DNA of 64,000 nt from Proteles cristata cristata (lineage: Eukaryota > Chordata > Mammalia > Carnivora > Hyaenidae), in contig JAESUZ010003887.1 in the NCBI GenBank assembly GCA_017311185.1, forward strand, positions 186,001 through 250,000, given 5' to 3'. Position 1 is the first letter of the stretch. Every line of letters begins with the position of its first letter. The notes under the pieces are model-generated. The model ran no database searches and was not told where the DNA came from. It saw only the letters and a list, made by a program, of their open reading frames with translations. This document shows positions 21,869 to 32,144 of the stretch, one piece after another. The position numbers and the translations under genes are program-made.

Positions 21869-22088
21869 TTTTAAAAATTTTTTACCTTTTTTTTTTTTTT
21901 AATTGAGAGGCAGAGAGAGACAGAGCATGAGCATGGGAGGGGCAGAGAGAGGGGGCGACACAGCATCTGAAGCAGGCTCGAGGGTCCGAGCTATCAGCAT
22001 GGAGCCTGATGCGGGGCTTAAACCTACTGAACAGCGAGATCATGACTTGAGCCAAAGTCAAACCGACTGAGGCACCCAGATGCCCCTG
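21869..22088 (-). mobile_element. SINEC-type CAN-SINE, head end duplicated
   Basis: Reverse SINE with long T tail (21885-21900) and gaggcacccagatgcccc head. Target-site duplication tggaattccc(c/t)cgctctt-type at about 21852-21868 and 22124-22141. Between the SINE and the second copy lies a perfect repeat of its last bases (see 22054-22127). Confidence 0.93.
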
Positions 22089-22127
22089 GAAAAGTCAAAC
22101 CGACTGAGGCACCCAGATGCCCCTGGA
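22054..22127. repeat. Perfect 37-bp tandem duplication
   Basis: 22054-22090 and 22091-22127 are identical. Each starts aaagtcaaaccgactgaggc and ends gatgcccctgga. The unit spans the SINE head and the first bases of its flanking target site. Confidence 0.98.
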
Positions 22128-22309
22128 ATTCCCCTGCTCTTGAGGGCTTTGCAGATCAACACGGAGGGGAAAGGTTGGCCAAGAGACTGATGGTGGTCTA
22201 GGTCCTGGAGGGGTGGGTCCAAGGACATTCTTCAGCCCTCCAGGCCCTGTGTCTGTACCTGTACTTAAATAACTTGCCTAAACCAGACCTTGCCATACCT
22301 CTGAGAAGT
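22128..22309. other. Single-copy DNA
   Basis: Second copy of the SINE target flank, then unremarkable sequence. Confidence 0.4.
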
Positions 22310-22430
22310 CTGTGTGGATTACTGTGGGACTAGCATGAGGACACCAAGGCACAGAGAGGTTAAGCAGCACTCCTGAGGTCACAGAGCTATTGGGTCATCT
22401 GGTGGCCAGATCCATTCCAGATCCGCCTTA
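22310..22430 (-). mobile_element. MIR relic
   Basis: Reverse MIR core: gaggacaccaaggcacagag, aggttaagcagcactcctga, ggtcacagagctattgggtc. Confidence 0.7.
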
Positions 22431-22619
22431 ACGTTTCACTACTTAAAGCTCATATGCTTACAGGGCTACGAACTTTGTGTGTTAGCCCTGTGAGGTGGAA
22501 TCCCCTCAATAAATTCATAGTCTTTGCTGGAGGCTGGGGCTTTGAGGAGGCCCAAAGTTGCTCAGGCTTTAGGCTGTCTGCCCAAGGCTGTGGGTTTTGG
22601 AAACCAGATCCCGAAGGCT

Positions 22620-22770
22620 GTTCCCTCATAAGGACACTCTGGTTTAAAACTTCAGACATTCCAATCAGAATATGCATAATCATTTATGTACTTTCTTTAA
22701 TTTATGCAGAGATGTCAGGATTTTCAATTTATGCAAAGGTGTATCGTGCCTTTCCCTTCCACAATGATGG
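22620..22770. other. AT-rich candidate conserved element
   Basis: Dense homeodomain/POU-type cores: cagaatatgcataatcattt, ttctttaatttatgcagaga, tttcaatttatgcaaaggtg. No repeat family recognised. Function is inferred only from motif style. Confidence 0.3.
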
Positions 22771-22779
22771 TTTTCTGTG

Positions 22780-23084
22780 CAAGCTTGTAAGAAAGCCTGC
22801 TTAACCTGGGTGCAGGTAATGACTCCTGGGAGCAGCCCTCAGCCAATAAAGGATGGGGATTGGTGGGTAAATGTGCCAACTTTCTCACCTCTCTGGAGGA
22901 CAGCCCTGAGACATCTCCCAGAGATACCAATAAGCCCCAGTAACCCCAGTATAACCTGCTCTCTAGAGTGCCTTGTGCCGGCTTCGTCCATTCCTGGTCT
23001 ACTCTGCTTTCTCCTGGGATCACCTTCATATAATCCTTAGGTCCTTGAATCAGGTTCTACTTCTGGGGGAACTCAACCCAGGAC
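22780..23084 (+). mobile_element. Possible LTR-like interspersed repeat
   Basis: The string of ggaggacagccctgagacat, ctcccagagataccaataag, and a terminal ttctacttctgggggaactc followed by aacccaggacagt resembles a medium-reiteration LTR end. Family not identified. Confidence 0.35.
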
Positions 23085-23165
23085 AGTCACATTGAGGAGC
23101 AAGGGAGTCAGAACTCAAACCCAGGTCTGTCTGACTCCAAAGCCATATCTGTGTGACCAGGAAAG
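23085..23165 (-). mobile_element. MIR fragment
   Basis: Reverse MIR 5' part: agtcagaactcaaacccagg, tctgtctgactccaaagcca. Confidence 0.6.
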
Positions 23166-24109
23166 CCATAACCACACAGACGCTTACCTTCTGTAGGCAG
23201 ACATGCATTATACCAAATCTGCTCTTTCTCTGACAATGTTGAGGGCACATGGTAAATGCAAGAAACTCTCATTTCCCTTTTGTATTTCAGGGAATACCTG
23301 ATGCTTCCAGGTATTGGCTTGTAGTATGCTCACCAGCTAACCAAGTTGAACTGGGTGTCTCTGCTTACCTAACCAAGTCTTACCCTCTGGGCAAGGGAAA
23401 GAAGCTTCTTTCCATCCAGTCTCACTCAATTGTAGATAGCCTTCAAAGGACACAACCTCTTGCCTCCAGGCACGTTAAGCAGCTCTATTACGCTTGTAGG
23501 AAATGGAAGCAAAACAGTAATGGAGAAAAGAACTAGGTGGTGTTTTCTTGCTCCTCTTGCAGAGGAAACAAGTTAGGGGGAAGGGCATGGAAGGTCTTAG
23601 TTGAAACACAATTTCCTAAAAGCGCATGACTTTTTGACTTTGACTCACATTTTCATCAATGTTGACTCCCTTGAGGTCTGGGAAAGTATCTTCCTGTCTC
23701 TCTGGGACTCTTCCCTTTTACCCAGCATTTCCAGCAGGTTCTAGAGCATGTGCCTTCCAGGTCAGGTTTTGCCTGGCAGTCCCTCAGGGCCCAAGCATGG
23801 TCCACCCAGGTGGCTGGTGCATCTCTGGCTCAATGGCTAAAGGCTCAATGAACATTAAAAAATTTTATCTGTGGAAGTAGTTGCCCAGGGAGGTCAAGGC
23901 CAAAGGTAGAACCAGGAAAGGAGCCAATACCTGGAGTAGAATTTATATTAACTGCTTGTTATTCTTATGGTCATGACCTGTCCTTTGCTGGGATGCTTGA
24001 AAAGACACATGCAAATTCATTGGTATGGTCACACACCAATGAATACAGGGGAGTTTCTCTGTCTTAGGTCTCACTAACAAGATGAGGTCTTCTCTTCCCC
24101 CTTGCTACT
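23166..24109. other. Single-copy DNA, no supported exon
   Basis: A good acceptor-like ccttttgtatttcag ends at 23290, and the frame stays open to 23536, but no domain or clean donor follows. Confidence 0.35.
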
Positions 24110-24440
24110 TTATTCCACATTTTCAGCCATTTTCCCTAATGAAACTATCAGGCAGAACTAATCCAACATCGGCTTAATTAATCAACATTTGGCAGTCTAT
24201 AACTAGACGCTCCGGTCCAAATTACTTGTGACAACTTTCTTAATACAATACCAAAACATCTACCAGGAGGCAGTGGCCCCTTCAGCTGACTGGAGAGCAC
24301 CGCTCTTCAATTTATCTAATATATTTTAATAAAGTCACAATAAACCTTCCATCCCCCAGGTATGATAGGGAACATTTTGCTATCAGAAAATGCCATTATT
24401 TTATTTTTAACTTTGTCAAGAAAACATAAAGTGCCCTCAT
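24110..24440. other. AT-rich candidate conserved non-coding element
   Basis: No repeat signature. Contains ggcttaattaatcaacattt (paired homeodomain cores), ccaaattacttgtgac, tatctaatatattttaataa, and gccattattttatttttaac. Composition and motif density resemble vertebrate developmental enhancers. No conservation data are available here. Confidence 0.35.
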
Positions 24441-24764
24441 GGAAGAGATGTATTCTCACCAAGAGCTACCTCTGGATAGAGGATGAGGTCATGCCCCAAG
24501 GGTGTCTTTGGGTCAAGTGCTCAGACCAACAGAGTCCCTGGGGGCTGGTGCTCTGAACAGCCAAGAAAGTAAATGCAGCTGGAATCATTCCAGAAGGTAT
24601 GATTCTCTTTCAGAGACTGATCTCCCAATAGGAAGAAGAATCAGAATAAGAATGATGATTTTTCCTATTTATTTACTACTTCATGGTTCATAGAATACTT
24701 TCATGCATATGGTCTTGTAATATCCCTGGAACGTGGGGAAGAGAGAAGTGCCTTCCTTCCTGTC
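24441..24764. other. Single-copy DNA
   Basis: Nothing recognised, apart from possible worn MIR strings near 24690. Confidence 0.35.
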
Positions 24765-25300
24765 TTATTCCTCCATTCAACACCAATACACCTTAAGTAT
24801 CTGCTGGGTGATAGGAGCTGAGCCATCCATTAGAGACTCAGAGGTAAGCAAAGAAGACTCGGGTGAGCAAGGTAGATGTGATCCGGCTGCACTGGCCATC
24901 TGAATTTACCCTTCCAGGTCACCATCCATTTCCTGACTCTGTTACGTGTAACTTCATATAGCATATAGGCTGGTGGCCTTTAACCAAATCATTACACAAA
25001 TAATTGCAAACGTGATATGTGCTACAAAAGATGGGTGCCATGTTGTGTGTCAGTATGTAAGCAGGCATCTGACTTCCTCTTGGGAATCAGAAAGGATTTC
25101 CTTGCAGGGGTGATATTTAAAGGGGCTGAGGAGAGTAGCTCTGAGGAGTTTAGGTTGGGTGAGGTGGGCGGTGTTCCAGACAGAAAAAATGACATGCTTG
25201 AAGCCCTGAAGGCTGGAAAAAGCTTTGTTTTGGAAGAAAGCTGGGAGGCCACTGATGTGAGTCGGCCTTTAAAAAGCCCAGATGTAATCACAGCCCCTCT
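24765..25300 (-). mobile_element. L2 LINE relic
   Basis: Reverse L2 order: ttaagtatctgctgggtgat, aggggtgatatttaaagggg, gcggtgttccagacagaaaa, tgcttgaagccctgaaggct. Confidence 0.7.
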
Positions 25301-26759
25301 GGATCAAGGGGAAGGTGAAGAAGTGGGAAGGAGACAGACTCCAGTTGGGATTGAGGGCTGGGATGAGGGCATGTAAGTGAGACACTAGGGCACTAAGTAG
25401 AGGGAAGCGTTGGCTCTCGGGGCCACGGAAGTGAAGGAGTGGCCCTGACTGATGCTTCCTTCAATCTTATCCTCTAGGCACCTGACTTGCTTCACCCTAG
25501 TCCTGGCCTTACATACAGAATTCTGAAAATTAGTCTAGGAAAGGGAGGGTCCTGGAGCGAAACTGAAAACAAGAACCAAGAAAGGTAGCCTGGGCAGGAC
25601 AGGTTTAAATGGAGATGAACTCAAGGGGAAAAACTAGGTTTGAAGCAAAGGAACCAATGCAGAAGTTCACAAGGCACAGGGGAGACAGAAACTGGGAAGA
25701 TTCTCTACGTGGCTGGTAGGGTAGATCTGGACTCACTTTTCTAGGATGTCTGTACCCTTGTCTGTGATTGGGGAGGGAGCTTCCAGGGGCCCCGAGCCAG
25801 AGTAGACATGTGCACCTTGGCCGGGGCCAGGAGCATCTGTAGGCAATTTCCATTTCCTGCTTATAGGTTGGAAGTAACAGAACTGGTCCTAGAATCCAGA
25901 GCTCTTGACACACAGCCACCAGTGTTCTGGCTCGAAATAGTATCAACAGCAACAGCCTGAGACCCAAGCAATTACCTTTCCTGTGCAACTCAGATGAGTG
26001 TCCTGCCAGCCTGGCCCTTCCTTACCAGCTGCAGAGAGTTTACCGTGAAGGCAAAGGGAACAGACCACACACAGAACCACCTCATTTCTGACATCAGCTT
26101 CAAGTTGCATGGGGTGGGGGATGCCAAAAACCACTCTCCTAGTTGATGATTTACTTGGACCATGCAGAGAACTTACTCTCAGCTATCATACTCATGATTA
26201 TGATTTGTTAAAGGAAAGGATATAGATTTAAACCAACCAGGGGACAGAGGACAAGAGTTCAGGAAAACTCCCCATGTCTTCTCCCTGGGAGCTTGCAGAC
26301 ACGTCACTTTTCTGCCATTGGCATGTGACAATACACTTGGACTATTGCCAACCAGGGAAGCGCACTTGAGCTTGGGGTCCAGAGTTTTCACTGGGGCTCC
26401 ATCACACGTTGCTTGCGAAGCTCACCTTATTTCCAGTCCTCTGGAGGTATAATGGAGACCCCAGAGCCCAGAGCCCCCATTTAAATCTCACACTGTTAGT
26501 CTGTCCGGTGGCCAATGCCCTCAGCAAACAAATTCACTGCTCAGAGACGTGATGACATTCCCAGGGCCTGGTAGCAGAGAGCAAAGGCCAGACCTTTCCT
26601 TGGGCAAAGTTAATTATTTGCTGCACATTAGCCCTTGTGGAAGACCTCGGGGTTCCTGACAACAGCTCTCCAGCCTTGTTTCCACCATAAGCCCATAGCC
26701 TGGAGGGCTCATGTCGGTTTCTCAGATGGTAGACAAAGAACCTCAGGATATTTAATCTA
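25301..26759. other. Single-copy DNA, no gene seen
   Basis: About 1.5 kb. Open frames up to 127 codons (25605-25988 -) have no domain. A short MIR-like patch near 26530-26590 is too weak to call. Confidence 0.4.
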
Positions 26760-27490
26760 ATTTTTAAACATACATTTGTCGTTTTGTTTTATTATAAAAT
26801 TAACAAATGCACCTAGTGAATTTTTCTAACAGTACAGAAATGTATAATATAGAACGTTCCCCATCATACAATGTAATCCAGAAGCATACATTAAAACAGA
26901 AAGTTCCCCATAATTCAAGAAATAACCGTTCCCCAAAATTTGGTTTATATTTTTCCATTTTTTCATGCATATTTTAACATATAAATATGTAATCACTTTT
27001 AACAAAAATGATATATATATCATTATATATATCATATATAGTGTTCTGCAACTTGCTTTTTCTCCTTAACTGTATATCACAGATGCAACACGGAAATGTC
27101 ACCACATATAAATGAACCTCAGTTTTTCAACGGCTGAGTAGTATTCCAGTGTGAATGTTCCACAATTTATTTAATGGCTGAATAGTATTCCAGGGTGAAT
27201 GTAAAATTTATTTAACCAATTGCTTATTGATAGTTACGTGGGTTCTTGCCAATTTTTTCCTATGGCAAACAATGCTGCAATGAACACCCTTGTACACACA
27301 TAATTGGGCCCTGTGCTAAAATTTCTGGAAGGCGAACTCTTTAAGGAGGAATTTCTGGATTAAAGGATATGTGCATTTTGCAATTTAATAGATCTTGCCA
27401 AATTGTACTCTGAAAAGCTCATCCAATTTATACTCATATTAACGATGTATGGGAGTGCTGGTTTGCTGCCCCCTTTGCCAACTGGCTGTT
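26760..27490 (-). mobile_element. Old L1 (L1M-like) 3' region
   Basis: Reverse old-L1 strings: ggctgagtagtattccagtg, caattgcttattgatagtta, caaacaatgctgcaatgaac, tggattaaaggatatgtgca, ttgccaaattgtactctgaa. (TA)-rich bases lie at 27010-27042. A segment is tandemly repeated at 27132-27216. No coding capacity remains. Confidence 0.78.
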
Positions 27491-27805
27491 ATTAATCCTT
27501 TACGTGAATCCAAATATTTAAAGTAAAACCAGCATTACGCTCTTCTCAGTCCTAGACCTGGATGGCTGCCCACTTCCCCCTCAATGTCCCCACTGGCGGA
27601 TAGTTCTCCTTACCCCAACCAGAACCTGTGAGGATTGGGTGGTAGGGAATGTGGGTGGTTCAGGAAAGCTGAACTCTGGAGGAAAACAGTCAAATGGGGA
27701 CTGATGTAATGTTTTGTTCATGTAAATTCTTGGTGTGAAATTGACCGTTTGAAATCTACTCCCCTGGGTATGCCTAATGCCCCATGGTTTTTTCCTAAGT
27801 TTGTT
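27491..27805. other. Single-copy DNA
   Basis: Nothing recognised between the old L1 and the LTR. Confidence 0.4.
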
Positions 27806-28322
27806 GTATCAACTTTCTGTTGCTGTGGAACACACTACCACAAATTTGGTAATTCAAAACACCATGAATTTATTATCTCACAGTCTCAGTAGGTCAGAAG
27901 CCATACATAACGGTGCCATAGGTGGGTTCTCCATTTTGGGCCTCACCAGGCTGAAAGCAAGGTGTGGTGGAGGCTGCAATCCTATCTGAAGCTGGGGCCG
28001 GTTGCTTGTGGTCTTATGACTGACATGTCTGTTTTCTTGCTGGCTGTTGGATCAGGATGATTCTCAGCTCCGAGGCCATCCTCATGTCCTAGCCGTGTGG
28101 GAGTCTCACAACATGGCAGCTTTCTTCTTGAGAGCCAGCAGGAGGGTCTCTCCCCAGTCTGCTACCACAGTCTTATACAAAGTAACAGTAATCACAGGAA
28201 TGAGTATCTCATCATATCCCCATGTCTCATCCACACATAAGGGGAGGGGATTATTCAGAGGTGAAGGGCAGGGAAGTGGGAGTCTTGGAAGCCATCTTGG
28301 ATTTCTGCCTACCACCTTAGCT
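27806..28322 (-). mobile_element. MLT1C/D-like LTR, nearly full length
   Basis: Reverse MLT1C/D layout: tttctgttgctgtggaacac, gaatttattatctcacagtc, tcacaacatggcagctttct, accacagtcttatacaaagt, ggggaggggattattcagag, gaagccatcttggatttctg, ending gcctaccacct. Confidence 0.75.
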
Positions 28323-28520
28323 AATGTGTGAATGGATTCTGTGTGCACTGGGCTTCCAGGGAGGGCCTGGGGAGAGCTGTAATCCCAGGTGGACTGCCTT
28401 TTGGCAGGATAATTGTAGTCCTCTCCTATTTTTGTCTTTTATATGGTTACAGTGGAAACTTCCTCATGGGCCATACAATAGTATTATTGGGGTATCTGCT
28501 GAATCTCACTTCTTTTTTAT
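28323..28520. other. Single-copy DNA
   Basis: Nothing recognised. Confidence 0.4.
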
Positions 28521-28532
28521 CTTGTCCCCTCA

Positions 28533-29136
28533 CTTATTTATTTTATTTTATTTTTTTTACAAATAGTTTATTGTCAAATTAGTTTCCACATAACACTCAG
28601 TGCTCATCCCCATAAGTGTCCTCCTCTATGCCCATCCCCCCTTCCCCCCACATCCATCAGTCCTCAGTTTTTGTCGGCATTCAAGAGTCTCTCATGGTTT
28701 GCCTCTCTCCCTTTCCCCCACCATTTCCGCCCTTCTTCTCCCCCTTGGTCCTCTGTTAAGTTCCTCCTAATCCTCTATACGTGCACACATATGATATTTG
28801 TCCTTCTCTGCCTGACTTATTTTGCTCAGCATAACACCCTCAAGGTCCATCCATGTTGCTACACATGGCCAGATTTCATTGTTTCTCATTGCCATGTAGT
28901 ATTCCATGGTATAGATAAACCACATCTTCTTGATCCATTCATCTGTTGATGGACACTTCGGCTCTTTCCATGTTTTAGCTATTGTGGAGAGTGCTGCTAT
29001 GAACATTGGGGTACATGTGCTCCTATGCATCAACATTTCTAGATCCCTTGGGTAAATTCCTAGCAGTGCTATTGCTGGGTCATAGGGGAGTTCTATTGTT
29101 AGTTTCCTGAGGAACCTCCACACTGTTTTCCAGAGT
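28533..29136 (-). mobile_element. 5'-truncated carnivore L1
   Basis: Reverse L1 3' end: A-tail complement at 28535-28560, then ttgtcaaattagtttccaca, and ORF2 end strings accatggaatactacatggc, tagctattgtgg, cctatgacccagcaatagca read on the minus strand. Target-site duplication cttgtcccctca at 28521-28532 and 29137-29148 is perfect. About 600 bp, with only the ORF2 C-terminal part, so non-functional. Confidence 0.94.
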
Positions 29137-29148
29137 CTTGTCCCCTCA

Positions 29149-29635
29149 GGTAGTCATTCTATCCAAATGGGGTAGGTGACAAAATAGAGCAATGAACTTC
29201 TCCCTCCTGAAAGTTTAAAAGTAGGATTGAAGTTATGAATCAGTTGTAGGAGCTACTGAAGCTCAGGCAGGGGCAGCAAGTTTATGCCACCTGCGTAGAG
29301 AAGAAGGAATTCCATCAGGAGAGAAAAACTAAAACCTGAAGGGAACATGTGAAGACAAGTAATGACAGGGTGACAAATTCACATGGTTTTCCTGGGACTG
29401 AGGGGGTGCCCATGACATAGGACTGTCAGTGCTAACAGCAGAAAGTTTATAGCAAACCAGGATGAGTTGGTCATCCACCGTAAAGAGGGACCTGTGGCTT
29501 CAGACACAGGGAGAGGAGCTTCCTTGAATTCTGATGCTTGCAGGAGAAGCCTGGCTGAATTTCTTACCCTGAGTCCCATGGACTATCCTATAACCTCTCA
29601 ATCCCTTTTTGTGTAAACTGGCCTGGAAGTTTAAC
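29149..29635. other. Single-copy DNA, no gene seen
   Basis: A short minus-strand frame at 29379-29579 lacks support. No repeat named. Confidence 0.4.
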
Positions 29636-29980
29636 TTCCAGGAAGACCACACTTCTCAGCCTCCCTTGTCATCAGAGTGGCTCCTTGTGACTGGATCCTT
29701 GCCAGCGAGGAGGTGAGCAGATGGGATATATCATTTCTAGTCCCAGGCAGTTAACCTTGAATGTGTGAGCTCCACTCACCCTCTCTCCTAACCCTGCAGC
29801 TATAAGTGAACAATGCTGGGATGGCTGTGTTGAGGAGGGGACTGTCCAGTCCTGATGGCAGTCAGAGACCTGCTGGACCCCAGAGGGCTTTATGTGAGTG
29901 AGAAATCAAACTTTTTGTGTTAAGCCACTGAGATGTCAGGGCTCATTTGTTTCTCTCGCAGAGTTCTCTGACTAATACAG
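29636..29980 (+). mobile_element. MLT1-like (MaLR) LTR
   Basis: Forward LTR-type strings: ccacacttctcagcctccct, agtggctccttgtgactgg, gtgagtgagaaatcaaactt, tgtgttaagccactgagatg, ending actaatacag. Subfamily unclear. Confidence 0.55.
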
Positions 29981-30449
29981 TGGGTTTCTTTTACTCTCAA
30001 CCAGAGAATCTTCTAAGATAGCTCAGGTTGCCAGTATCCTCAGTTTTGGAATGTCTAAGAAGGTTCTTATTTGCTCACTTGTAGAACAATCATGCTAACC
30101 AGTCTACATCCAAGGGCAGGATTCAGGTGTCAGAGTGCCAAAGAGACGCTGAAAGATGTCAGCTGACTTTGCTAAGGTTTCCACTTCCTGAGGTGGCTTT
30201 AGCCCATCAGCAGGTAACAGAGTTGAGGATATAAGCAGACAATCCTTGTGGCCAGAGTAGGGCAGTCGGCAAGGCGCCTCCACTGCACTTGGGCCAACTG
30301 AAGAGGCCAGAGACTGGGCTTGAGGACAGGGCTAGACAAAGGTGGACGCTTGAGAGCAGACCCACCTGGCAGCAGGAATCCTGCCTAGTGCCACCTGCTG
30401 AGGGAAGGTGGAACCTGGTTTCCGGATCATAACGCTTACATCAGATAAA
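29981..30449. other. Single-copy DNA, nothing recognised
   Basis: No repeat or exon supported. Confidence 0.4.
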
Positions 30450-30503
30450 CTTCTAGAAACACACACATTATCAAAACTGACTCAAGGAGAAATAGAAAAT
30501 CTT

Positions 30504-30717
30504 GGGGCTCCTGGGTGGCTTAGGTGGTTAAGCATCTGACTCTTGATTTCAGTTCAGGTCTTGATTTTACGATTCATGAGTTCAAGCCCTGTGTTGGGCT
30601 CTGGGCTCCAAGCAGAGCCTGCTTGGGATTCTCTCTCTCTCCCTCTCTTTCTGCCCCTCCCCTGCTTGTGTGCTCTCTCTTTCTCACTATAAATAAATAA
30701 ACTTTTTTTTAAAAAAG
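30504..30717 (+). mobile_element. Older carnivoran CAN-SINE
   Basis: Reads gggctcctgggtggcttagg, catctgactcttgatttcag and gtgttgggctctgggctcca, closer to the SINEC_a/b layout than to the SINEC_Fc body. The 19-bp flank aaggagaaatagaaaatct (30484-30502) recurs at 30953-30971 with one mismatch, beyond the second SINE. Confidence 0.9.
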
Positions 30718-30729
30718 AAAAAGAAGAAT

Positions 30730-30949
30730 GGGGCGCCTGGGTGGCTTAGTCGGTTAAGCATCCGACTTTCGCTTAGGTCATGATCTCGCGGTTGGTGGGT
30801 TCGAGCCCCACATCGGGCTCTGTGCTGACTGCCAGCTCAGAGCCTGGAGCCTGTTTCAGTCTGTGACTCCCTCTCTCTCTGACCCTCCCCTGCTCACGCT
30901 GTCTTTCTCTGTCCTAGAAATAAATAAAAACATTAAAAAAAATTAAAAA
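30730..30949 (+). mobile_element. CAN-SINE, TGCC-insertion subfamily
   Basis: Near-intact copy with gctgactgccagctcagag and tcctagaaataaataaaaac. It landed in the A-rich tail of the SINE at 30504. Perfect duplication aaaaagaagaa at 30718-30728 and 30950-30960. Confidence 0.96.
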
Positions 30950-31235
30950 AAAAAGAAGAAATAGAAAATCTGGACAGGTCTATAATGAGCAAAGACATTG
31001 AATCAGTAATTAAAAAACAAAATGCCAACAAAATTTCCAATAAAGAAAAGTCCGGGACTAGATACTTCACTGGTGAATTCTACAAACATTTAAAGAAGAA
31101 TTAACACCAATCCTTCTCAAACTCTTCCAAAAAAAAATCAAAGAGGAAGAGAAAGAGGAAGTAACACTTCCTAACTCACCCCATTGCCCCATGAGGCTGG
31201 TGCTACCCTGATACCAAAGGCAGACGACGTTAGCC

Positions 31236-31529
31236 GGTGTCCCAGTTTGGGGGGCAACTCACCCACCATCTGCTGGGGCTCAACACAAATGAAATGGAGA
31301 CACTGGGCTGGATGGACAACTGGGACAATTAGCTCTGGATCCCCCCTAAATTCCCTGCCAAGGGCTCCGTGTTTACTGCAGGATGTCCCCAACAACCTCT
31401 CTCTGCTTCTTGTGGTCTCCAACCTACTATCTCACCCCCTCAGTCGATGGGCATCATCCCCAGTTTGAGTCAACATTTCTCTTGTTGCTGTTCTGTCTTC
31501 TCCTTCTCCTCTCCAGTCCTTCCCACACT
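31236..31529. other. Single-copy DNA
   Basis: Nothing recognised. Confidence 0.35.
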
Positions 31530-31682
31530 GTGCACACGGATCACCTGGGGTCTTGTTCAAATAGAGACTCTGGTTTAATCACTATGGGGCGGGGTCTGAA
31601 ACTCTGAATTTTTCACAAACCCCCAAGGAATGTCCAGGCTTCCATCCTAGGGCAAGATTTTGAGTACCAAGGGTCTGGAACG
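31530..31682 (+). mobile_element. MER5-type hAT-Charlie relic
   Basis: Blocks in MER5A order: cggatcacctggggtcttgt, tggggcggggtctgaaactc, tgaatttttcacaaaccccc, attttgagtaccaaggg. Confidence 0.7.
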
Positions 31683-31847
31683 CCCATTCCAGAAATGCTT
31701 TTTGGCCCCAATCTACATGGCCGTCTCAGGGAATTCTGGGTAAATCATCTCTATCTGGTGAGTCCAGACAGCAAGACTGTTCAACCTGTGCCAAGGAAGA
31801 ATCAGAAGCCTGTCTTCATCAGGGCAGAGGCCTCTGCGCAATGCAGA

Positions 31848-32000
31848 CCATACACACATGCACACACACGCTGCAGCATGCCCCAACACCCCACATACCA
31901 CATATACACATGCACATGGACGCTCCCAATATACCCACATTCCATACACACACATGCATGGGCGCACTATAACACTCTCCAACACCTCTATGTACCCCAC

Positions 32001-32034
<34 letters not shown>
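31848..32034. repeat. CA-rich stretch and (TC)n
   Basis: Diverged (CA)n-type sequence at 31848-31965, followed by an uninterrupted (TC)n run at 32004-32032. Confidence 0.9.
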
Positions 32035-32035
<1 letters not shown>

Positions 32036-32039
32036 ATAA

Positions 32040-32122
32040 CACTCTCTCTCTGACCCTCCCCTGCTCATACTGTCTCTCTCTCTCTCTCTCTCTCCTAGAA
32101 ATAAATAAAACATTAAAATAAA
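32040..32122 (+). mobile_element. CAN-SINE 3' tail fragment
   Basis: Only the 3' portion is present (actctctctctgaccctccc, ctgctcatactgtctctctc, tcctagaaataaataaaaca). It matches the TGCC-insertion subfamily tail. The head and body are absent. Confidence 0.85.
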
Positions 32123-32144
32123 AACCAACCAAACAAACAAAACA

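Larger units (their letters stand above)
30450..31235 (+). mobile_element. L1 ORF2 fragment holding two SINEs
   Basis: L1 ORF2 (upstream of the reverse-transcriptase core) is legible at 30450-30502 and again at 30972-31235: ttgaatcagtaattaaaaaa, cttcactggtgaattctaca, ttaacaccaatccttctcaa, ctaccctgataccaaaggca. It is frameshifted: one C appears to be missing in ctacaaacattt, and A runs have expanded. Both ends are truncated, so it is a dead fragment. Confidence 0.85.

Noticed and set aside
23270..23536. Possible exon after a good polypyrimidine-AG acceptor
   Set aside because: No donor in frame, no domain and no partner exon. Acceptor-like strings are common by chance.
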